Positions 55,738 to 64,000 of a DNA stretch of 64,000 nucleotides are shown here, one piece after another; within the stretch, counting starts at the first letter, position 1; each line of letters begins with the position of its first letter. The notes beneath the pieces are model-generated. The model did no database searches. It saw only the letters and a program-made list of their open reading frames with translations, and was not told where the DNA came from. This stretch comes from Boesenbergia rotunda (Eukaryota; Streptophyta; Magnoliopsida; Zingiberales; Zingiberaceae), in NCBI GenBank assembly GCA_024364735.1, contig JAGFNQ010009453.1:62001-126000 (forward strand), in the 5' to 3' direction. The position numbers and the translations under genes are program-made.

Positions 55738-55905
55738 TGAAAAAAAAATCTCTCTTTGTGAAAAAAAAAGAAAAAGAAAATCTCTCTATGAAAAAAAAGA
55801 AAAGAAAAAGAAAGAGAGATAGAAAAAATAATAAAGATGAAAAAAAGTGAAAAAAAGAGAGAAAAGAATGAAAAAAAATCTCCCTATGTGAAAAAAAAAC
55901 CTCAA
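55738..55905 (+). repeat. Purine-rich low-complexity tract
   Basis: GAAAAAAA and AAATCTCTC units alternate for about 170 bases; no coding. Confidence 0.85.
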
Positions 55906-56590
55906 GCATTCGAGATTTTGTTAGTGATGAACAAAAAGGAATATTTTCATGATGTGTACTCATTTGATATCTTTATTAGAGAATCTTAAGAGTGAAGTTG
56001 TTGATACATGCATGCATTTTTAGAAGTGTGTAAGTGGTTGTTGTGTATTGTATTGAGAATGTGCAAGGGAAATTTTGAGTGTTGGAGGTTTGATTGAGTT
56101 ATTTATTTTGGTCTATTGTTTGATTGTATACATCATGTTAATTACCCCAATGCTCTCATGTTCTCTTTGATCTTCTTTCATGCTCTCTATGATCTTCTTT
56201 GTTATCTACCATTCTTGTTCTCTTGTATGCATTTGGTTTCATTATTATTCATTGAAAAGCCCTCTTGATTTGTGTACTTATGTTATAGTAGTGGAGAAGT
56301 AGAAGATAAGCAAGCATATGGTAGTGCAATGTCATGAATGTTTTGAGAGAACTCCACTTCCATATTTATTATTTTTGTGAGCATCAGTGCACATATCTAT
56401 CTTGTGAGGTTTTTGTCATGCTTAGTTTATTCAAGTTGATGAAATTATCATGTTTTTGACTTATGTGAGATTTGGAACCATAAATACAGGATTCTTGAGA
56501 CTTGATGATCCTAAGTAACCTTCTTTTATTATTTCTTAAAGTATTGATAGGGGATGTAATGTTTGGGAGATACTTTGTTTTCTTTGAGTT
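55906..56590 (+). other. Non-coding 3' internal region of H
   Basis: AT-rich, no ORF with family resemblance. Confidence 0.6.
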
Positions 56591-56599
56591 TTATTTACT

Positions 56600-56634
56600 T
56601 GCCCGAGACGTGCAAGAATAAGTGTGGGGGAGTT
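56600..56634 (+). other. Hairpin and polypurine tract of H
   Basis: CTTGCCCGAGACGTGCAAG can fold into a short stem-loop; it is followed by AGTGTGGGGGAGTT, then the LTR start TGATAACC. The AAGTGTGGGGGAG form is common before the 3' LTR of plant Gypsy elements. Confidence 0.85.
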
Positions 56635-58938
56635 TGATAACCATCATTTTATTGATTATTTTCGGCTCTAAAATCCATGTTTGATCAACATTTTATATGC
56701 TTAAATTTGCAATTTTATAAGGTTTCATGTATTCCCTTCATTTTGGCTTTTAATTCTAATCTTTGTATATTTGAGATATTTTTGACACTAAATTTGAATA
56801 TCATTTTGTAGGCTTCAATTGATCATGGACCTAGATCAAATCAGGTTAGACATGAGTCAGCATTGGATCTAGATTAAAGAGATCAAGCATCGGATTATTA
56901 GGAGCCGTCCATTCCAGAGAACGGCTAGATCTGAGCCATCGGTCAACTTCTGGTCAATCCGAGTTCAAGATAGAATCAATCCTGACCATAGATCAAGATT
57001 TGAAAATTTCAGCCAAATTAGAAGTAATCTGACCGTTGGATCAAGCTCAAGAGGTTCTAGACCATCCATTCAAGAAAATGGAAGATCTGGACCATCCGCC
57101 ACTGATCTGGTTAATCCGAGCTAGGGACAGGTAGATCAGAACCATTGATTAGGATCTGTGGAGTTTGGTTCAGATCTGAAGAGATTCGACCGTTGGATGA
57201 AGCCAAATTGATCTCAGCCGTCCATTGCTAATTTCTTCTGATGCTGTGAAATCTGGCTGGGTTGGATGAACCAACTGCTGGGCTTGGCTGAACCGAAGTT
57301 GAACTCGATCTGTGGACCGAACCCAACAGCTGGCTCGGTTGATCGAATTCAAACGCTGAACTGGCTGAGCTGGGCTGAAGCCGAGAGAAACAAAAGGAAG
57401 CAGAGATCGCAGAGCTAGGGCATCGATCGGCCACACACCATCACACGCAGGCGACTCCACCTTCCTCTTCATCCAACACCATCTCCGGCCATTGCACGAA
57501 GCTAGGGCTAGGGGGTTCTGAATCTTAGCCGGCCGGAGCTCCATCTCTTCTCTTTCGGGGTTCGGAGAGAAGAGAGGAAGGGTTCTCTTTCGGGGTTCGG
57601 AGAGAAGCCAGCCATCTCCACCGAAGCTTACTCTCGAGTCGAGGGGTTCCCAACTCGATCAAGCTTTCATCGTCTTCACCGCCGGCGATCAATTCCTTTA
57701 CAGCAGTTTCTTCATTTGCTTTCTTTTACATCATTTCAATTTCAGCAGTTTTACATCAGATCCGAATTTCTTTTCAGCAATTACTTCTCAGCAGCTTAGC
57801 TTTCATTTACAGCAATTCGATTTCAGTAGATTTCATTTACAGTAATTCGATTTCAGTAGTTTTCCAATTCCAGCATCTTTTCTGATCCAATTCTTCAACA
57901 TTCAATTCTGGCAGATTTTTCTTCATTCACAGCTTTACTTCTTCAGATCCAGTAGTCAGATTCATTTCATTACAGCACAGCTTTAATTCCCAGTAGTAGT
58001 TCTCCAATTCCAGAAGCTCTTCATCAGTTTCAATTCAGCAGCTCTTCATCATTTCATTTTAGCAGTTCATTTCTCTACAGATTGTCTTCGGCAGTTCAAT
58101 TTTCTCACAGAAGTTTTGCAACAGCTCATTAGAGTGGATTAACTGGTGGTTTAATTGTATTGTCAGTTGAAGATTGATCTTATTTGATGAATGTTATGTG
58201 TGGATGTTGAATATTTGTAGTTGATAGAACTTTTCCATATCAATTGGCACATACTTTAAGCCATTTAGATCATGCTCCATTCGTGTTTGATAAAATGCCC
58301 CTGAGAACAATTATTTCAGATTCTATTGTTATGAGATAGTTTGAATTGCTATGTGTTTGATTGAGTGAATGTTTGTATTTGATGATCCTTTCCCATTTCA
58401 ATTTGCACTTACTTGAAGAAATTACAATCTTGTCTATCATGTGTTCGATTAAATGCTTTCTAGAATAGTTAATTTCAATTTGGATTTTTCTTAGTTGATT
58501 AAATCTTTTTTTGTATTGCTCTTTCATTGTTTTAAGTTTCATGTCTTCATTTACATGCAATTAAGTTAGGTTAGATTAGTTTTCTTTAATGCTGTAGGTT
58601 ATTTTCTGTGTTCAGTTTTGTTGATGTTTAATTTCAAGTTGTCCTGTATCTTGCTGCAATTGTAGTCAGTTAAACTAGATTTCCTTACTTGTACTATCAT
58701 TCCTTAATTAGACTAGATGTCATACCTGCTTTGCTATGTCTTTTCGTAGTCTTAAAGTTCAAATCCAAACCTAGTTTGATATCAAAAATCCAAAAGCAAT
58801 AAAATACGATCCTGAGATTTATCTTGCATCAACTACATTCGTTGGAAGACGACTCGAGTTACTCTATGCTACATTAGTTTAGAGGAATTCGGTACTTAAA
58901 TTGTATTTGAAACCGTGACACGACTGAAACGGTCATCA
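56635..58938 (+). repeat. 3' LTR of H
   Basis: 2304 bases, collinear with 50330-52555, with an extra 78 bases at about 57062-57140. Followed by GAACT. Confidence 0.95.
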
Positions 58939-58943
58939 GAACT

Positions 58944-61158
58944 CTTCCAACTTATTGCGCCTCCATTCAAAGTAAATACGTATCCAGACTGAGATTTGGA
59001 ATCATCCTTATCAGTCTGGAAACTGGCATCTGTATACCCATGTATTACCATATCTCCTTCTCCATATATTAGGAACACATCCTTAGTTCTTCTTAAGTAC
59101 TTAAGGATTGTCTTGACAGCCGCCCAATGATCCATTCCTGGATCAGACTGGTATCTGCATGCGACGCTCAGAGCATACGATACATCGGGCCTAGTACATA
59201 ACATAACATACATGATAGATCCTATCGCGGATGCATAAGGAATCTTATTTATGCAAATCCTTCGTCTTCTGTGCGCGGACAGATAGACTTTGAAAGGTTG
59301 ATCTCATGCCTGATGGGAAGGTAACCCTTCTTGGATTCCGACATGCTAAACCTTTTTAGCACTCAGTCTAGATATGTAGACTGCGAAAGACAAGCAACCG
59401 TTTTGATCTATCTCTATAGATTCTAATCCCAAGGATATAGGTTGCTTCTCCTAGGTCTTTCATGGAGAAAGTTTTGGACAACCAAATTTTAACCGACTGT
59501 AAGACTGATATATCGTTTCCTATAAGTAATATGTCATCGACATATAATACTAGGAATACGACTGCACTCCCACTAACCTTCTTGTACACACAAGGTTCGT
59601 CAGGATTTTGTGAGAAATGAAACTCTTTGATTGTCTCATCAAAACGGATGTTCCAGCTCCTGGATGCTTGCTTCAGTCCATATATGGATCGTCGAAGCTT
59701 GCATATTTTGGTTTTATCAACCGTTGTGAAACCTTCAGGTTGTATCATGTATACATCCTCAAGCAGGTTTCCATTAAGGAAAGCTGTTTTCATATCCATT
59801 TGCCATATCTCATAATCATAATGAGCTGCTATGGCCAGGAGCATCCGAATGGATTTAAGCATAGCTACTGGCGAATAGGTTTCGTCATAATCAATTCCTT
59901 GTTTCTGACAATATCCTTTTGCCACTAATCTAGCCTTAAAGGTAACAACATTACCTTCCATGTCGGTTTTCTTCTTGAAAACCCACTTGCATCCTATGGG
60001 CTTAATCGCTTCAGGTGGGTTAACCAAGTCCCATACTTGATTTTCGTACATGGAATCCATTTCCGACTTCATGGCTTCAAGCCATTTGTCCCTTTCTGAA
60101 CTTTTCAGAACATCTTCATAACTGATAGGTTCGTCATTGCTAATGAGTAACACGTCTTTCGATTCACTTATGAGAAATCCGTATCTCTCTGGAATATTGC
60201 GTGCCCTATCAGACCTACGAAGAGGTGGTGTTGTTTTAGGTTCAACTGATAGCTCATCATCATGAGTTCTCGGTTGTGGGTCTAGACTAGGTGTCTCTGT
60301 AATGTCTATTGGAGTTTCTTGAACTTCTTCAAGTTCAATATTACTCCCACTGTTTTCTTGAAAAAGAAATTCTTTTTCTAGAAACACAGCATGCCTTGAA
60401 ACAAACACCTTTTGTTCCAAGGGATGATAGAATTGGTAACCTTTCGTTTCCTTAGGGTATCCAATAAATAGACATTTATCAGACTTAGCATCCAATTTGT
60501 CTGATACAGTCCGCTTCACATAAGCAGGACAACCCCATATTTTAAGGTGAGTTATATGAGGTTTCTTACTATTCCACGTCTCATATGGAGTAGTAGAGAC
60601 TACCATGGTCGGGACTCTGTTTAGTAAGTAAACAGCTGTCTTAAGTGCATAGCCCCAAAAGGATTTTGGAAGAGTTGCATGATTCATCATAGATCTAACC
60701 ATGTCCATCAAGGTTCGGTTACGCCTCTCAGATACACCATTATGCTGTGGTGTATATGGCGGAGTCCATTGAGACAATATCCCATTGTCCCTAAGATAAT
60801 CTTGAAACTCTTGACTTAAGTATTCACCACCCCGATCGGATCGAAGTATCTTAATACTTTTGCCAAGCTGTTTCTCCACTTCATTTCTGAACTCTTTGAA
60901 TTTCTCAAAAGCTTCAGATTTGTGTTTCATTAAGAACACATACCCGAATCGTGAGTGATCATCGATAAAGGTAATGAAGTAGCTATAGCCTCCTTGTGCA
61001 AGAGTTGACATTGGTCCATATACATCAGTATGTATTAGACCAAGCAATTCTCCCACTGGTTTACCTTTTCCGGAAAAGGGTAATTTGGCCATCTTGCCTT
61101 TTAAGCATGATTCGCATGTATCAAATGAACCGGGTTCAAATGATTCCAGAATTCCACA
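58944..61158 (-). pseudogene. pol: Pol of G: integrase, reverse transcriptase, RNase H N-part
   Basis: The main frame (61092-59368) begins after the gag stop. The integrase core has the three acidic sites in HTDVYGP, LRSDRGGEY and HNGVSERRNRTL, then RT motifs MDMKTAFLNG and YVDDILLIG (about 59510). At 59370-59213 the frame is lost by a one-base deletion and a stop, and a second shift brings it back for 59213-58944 (CTRPDVSYALS, GYTDASFQTDKDD), the RNase H N-part with its first Asp. H then interrupts it. These are the enzymes for copying and inserting a Copia element; this copy cannot make them intact. Confidence 0.93.
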
Positions 61159-62481
61159 TCAGTGTAATTTGGTCATGCGTTTCTTACTTACATGGCCAAG
61201 ACGACAATGCCACGTATAGGAGTCTATTTGATTATCTATTCGAGCACGTTTGTTGCTAACTTCGATATTGAAAATGTCACCGGATAAATCTAACGTGTAG
61301 ATACCATTGCACAAAGTTTCGGTCCCATAAAGAACACCATTTAAAGTTATGTAACAACAATTGTTACTAAAAGTTAAATGATAACCCTTTTCATTCAAGC
61401 ATGAAATAGATACAATGTTCTTTATTAACGAAGGAACAAAATAACAATTATCTAATTCTAAGACACGTCCAGTAGGGAGCTTTAGCAAATATGTTCTGAT
61501 GGCAACAACAGCAATCTTTGCTCCATTTCCAACTCGCAAATTCGCTTCTCCCTTGACGAGTCTTCTTCTATTCCTTAGCCCCTGTATGTCATTACATATA
61601 TATGAGCTACACCCAGTATCAAGTACCCAGGTGGTTGAGGAAATAGAGTGACATTCAATAACGAAGATACCTGAAGAGGATGGGGCATCGAATGCCTTCT
61701 TCTTCAAGGGCTCAAGATAAACCTTACAGTTTCTTCGCCAATGACCCTCCTTGCCGTAGTGATGGCAAGTGCCTTTTGGTGTCTTTTCAGTCTTTTTGGC
61801 CTTTTTCTTCTTTCCCTTATTCTGTTCTTTGGCCTTCCTCCTAGAACCTTTCTTCGAGGAACCAACTAACAGTACCGTCTTCTGATCCTGCTTCACAGAA
61901 GGCTCTATAGTCTTCAGTAGGTTGAGCAACTCAGGAATGGTAGTCTCTAGCTTGTTCATCCGATAGTTCCTCATAAATTGTGAGTAACTTTTAGGCAAAC
62001 AATGCAGAATTAAGTCAATATTTAGTTCGTGATCCATTGCAAAATCGAGTGTGCCCAGTCGCTCAATGTACCCCAACATTTTCAACACAAACTGTGAGAC
62101 AGAAGTGCCTTCCTGCATCTTAGAGGTGAAGAGGAGTCTGGAGACCTCGAACCTTTCGGATCTCGCCTGCTCGTCAAATAACTCATGAAGATGGAAGATG
62201 ATGGTATAAGCATCCATATGCTCATGCTGCTTTTGTAGCTCAGGTACCATAGCGGCTAGCATGATGCAACTCGCAAGTTCAGAATCGGTCACATGTTTCT
62301 TATAGGCCACTAACTGGTCTGGAGTTGCATCTTCTGGAGGACGGTTGGGAAGTTGATCTTCAAGGACATAAGCAAGCTTTTCTGCCTTGAGGACTATCCT
62401 CAGGTTTCGAAGCCAATCCATGAAGTTTGGTCCAGTCAGCTTATTGGTGTCCAAAATGGAACGCAAATTCAGAGAAGACAT
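61159..62481 (-). pseudogene. gag: Gag and protease part of G, ends at in-frame stop
   Basis: I choose the ATG at 62481 (MSSLNLRSILDTNKLTG), typical for Copia Gag, over the one at 62550. UBN2-type Gag covers about residues 10-215, then a Lys-rich stretch, then a zinc knuckle reading CHHYGKEGHWRRNC (about 236-249) in which the second Cys is Tyr. The protease motif WVLDTGCSSYIC is near residue 283. The frame reaches the GAG-pre-integrase block (WHCRLGHVSKKRM) and stops at TGA (61159-61161); the same frame goes on after the stop. The knuckle change and stop suggest decay. Confidence 0.92.
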
Positions 62482-64000
62482 GATCAAGTGATTATCCGAG
62501 AAATACAAATTGAGCTTATGTGAAAAGAATGATAAAGAATGCATCAACATACATTAATTAAATCCTATTTATTTTTCGAATTGAATAACCCTTTTTATCA
62601 ATTCGGGAGATCGTAGGATCATCTCCAAATAGGTTGATATCCAACCATAGATAAGAACAACCCTGACTGTGGCCATCAAGTTATTCTTAGCTATGAAGGT
62701 AGGTAATTATACCGATTACATATCACATATATGTAACTACCACTTTATGCTATCAACTAATTGAACGTTTGCATAAATCATTGGGTTGTTAACTCATTAA
62801 CAAGTATGCAACAATATACATAGCACCCAACTGCACCTCTCTTTACATCGACCTTGGCTGTGGCACAACAAATCGATGCTCCAAGCTTAAGGCTGACCCA
62901 TTAATCAAGAAATAGTTTTAATATGGTTGGAGCTCATTCAACCGTTTAGTCAGGCTTGGATGTGTCCAACAACCAAAACTAAGGATTGACCTCTGACTCC
63001 AACTATATTAATCATAAACTAATTCCATGGTTTGAACATGTTAAGGTTCAAGCCGGGCATGGATGTGTCCATCAACCCAGACGAGAAACAAAACTCTGGT
63101 TCTAACCATATTAATGGAAGGTGTTTGCCTTAATATTTTGTAAGGGGTTTTGGGTCTCATCATTTTCTTTTAAGCACATTCATGACATATAATTATGTAA
63201 TGTACTAACGATTTCCTTAATAAAGTATGTATGTGACTTAATTTATCAAGTCTCATTAATTGAATTAGGAACCGGATTTCCTAATTCCAATTTCATACTT
63301 TATTCAAGGAATTGTTTTGGGAAACAATTTCCTAAATTGTCATAATCAATTTCGGAAATAATATGTTTAAGACTTTGATTTCTCTAAATCAAATCTTATT
63401 AAATTAAGAGATAGATTCCCTTAATTCAACCACATATTATTTTCATGAAAATCTTATTTAAGGAAATATACTCTATAGGAAACAATTTTTCTAATTAATT
63501 TTGGAGACAATAATATGTAAGAGCATCACCTCTTAAATCAAATAAGGAAATTATCGTTTGAGAATCACCTCAAAAATTTCCAAGATTTGATCACATATTT
63601 TATTTATGGAAAATTAATATCAATAAATAACTTAATTTGGACGGCTCCCCGAGGCTCAATCCAAAATAAGAATTTATTGATAATATAATTTGGATGGCTC
63701 CCCGAGGCTCAATCCAAATTAAACATTTGACAATTTAAATTCAATTTAGGAAATTTAATTATAACAACTAACTTTAAATTGGACGGCTCCCCGAGGCTCA
63801 ATCCAAAATAAAGAATTTTGTAAATAATTTAATTTCCAATTATGAATTTAAATGCCAATTAATATTCCATAATTTGTCTAGACTTTCTCGAAAGAAAGTG
63901 TCCAAAATTGTCAGCTTTCCATAAATGGAAAGTTTCCAAAAATAAAATTTTCAGAATAATTGTAAGTTTCTGGTACAAAGAAAACTTACGTATTTCCAAA
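62482..64000 (-). other. Long leader region of G
   Basis: AT-rich non-coding sequence upstream of gag. No primer site or LTR end (reverse of TGGTATCAGAGC) was seen before the window end, so either the leader is over 1.5 kb long or the 5' end lies in another insertion. It has three copies of a 30-base hairpin repeat. Confidence 0.55.
63636..63807 (-). repeat. Three 30-base hairpin repeats in the leader of G
   Basis: TTTGGACGGCTCCCCGAGGC followed by TCAATCCAAA occurs at 63636-63665, 63689-63718 and 63778-63807, nearly identical. The ends TTTGGA/TCCAAA are complementary, so each could form a stem-loop in the RNA. The surrounding DNA is AT-rich and not repeated. Confidence 0.85.

Larger units (their letters stand above)
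50330..58938 (+). mobile_element. Element H: pol-less LTR retrotransposon with a novel Q/F-rich protein
   Basis: LTRs 50330-52555 and 56635-58938 (TGATAACCATCA to CGGTCATCA), flanked by the exact duplication GAACT (50325-50329 and 58939-58943). A tRNA-Asp-like primer site is at 52560 and a purine tract precedes 56635. The internal 4.1 kb codes one large unfamiliar protein (52742-54623, with frame breaks) and one small repeat ORF (54620-55075), but no gag, protease, integrase or reverse transcriptase. It must be mobilised by another element; the primer type suggests a Gypsy partner, by inference. Confidence 0.95.
46303..64000 (-). mobile_element. Element G: Ty1/Copia retrotransposon, interrupted by H
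   Basis: On the minus strand, from right to left: long leader (64000-62482, 5' LTR not reached), gag (62481-61159), pol pieces (61158-58944 and 50329-49946), purine tract (49946-49932) and a composite 3' LTR (49931-46303). H splits the RNase H region. Order integrase then reverse transcriptase marks it as Copia. One in-frame stop and several frameshifts show that it is no longer active. Confidence 0.92.

Noticed and set aside
55685..55963. Phe/Ser-rich minus ORF
   Set aside because: Translation of an A/G low-complexity run.

Overview
The window is a repeat-rich, nested-transposon stretch of a flowering-plant nuclear genome. The signs are LTR retrotransposons primed by initiator Met-tRNA and by an apparent tRNA-Asp type site, plant-type Copia and chromodomain Gypsy proteins, and CACTA-type DNA transposon pieces. 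I see no host gene, rRNA, tRNA or CRISPR that I can defend. The species cannot be fixed from the sequence; a large-genome plant is likely.

Left half (1-31067): one element, called A here, spans the whole block and is the host for later insertions. A starts before the window (partial 5' LTR 1-906) and ends with its 3' LTR at 29680-31067. It has a Copia-type gag, no visible pol, and a second transcription unit with its own promoter-like region, a probable 71-nt intron, and a protein resembling the 'putative plant transposon protein' family. Inserted into A are: D (6901-18324, target-site duplication TTTAA), an intact chromodomain Ty3/Gypsy element with near-identical LTRs; and B (18740-28864, minus strand, duplication AAAAC), a deletion derivative of A's own family. 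B's 5' LTR is in turn split by E (25341-28224, duplication CTGCC), a 2.9-kb solo LTR. A itself lies in the LTR of F.

Middle (31068-46302): old relics. F (minus, 31068 to about 35925) is a degenerate relative of A with the same second ORF and an intron in the same phase, but with a different palindrome array in its internal promoter. Then come two Copia-like LTR fragments, a decayed Gypsy element K (minus, about 38560-43440), a CACTA fragment, another scrap of the A/B family, a CACTA-type MITE, and one more LTR fragment.

Right half (46303-64000): G, a minus-strand Ty1/Copia element with a composite 3' LTR and recognisable gag, integrase, reverse transcriptase and RNase H. Its 5' end lies beyond the window. 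G is split in the RNase H region by H (50330-58938, duplication GAACT). H is an 8.6-kb LTR element with no pol. Its main product is an unfamiliar protein: a long Q/F/N-rich repeat region followed by an acidic repeat region.

The best candidates for something undescribed are (1) the H protein and its neighbouring small repeat ORF, and (2) the A/B/F family, in which a pol-less, gag-bearing element has a duplicated promoter architecture (palindrome array plus TATA) placed in front of an intron-containing second ORF.
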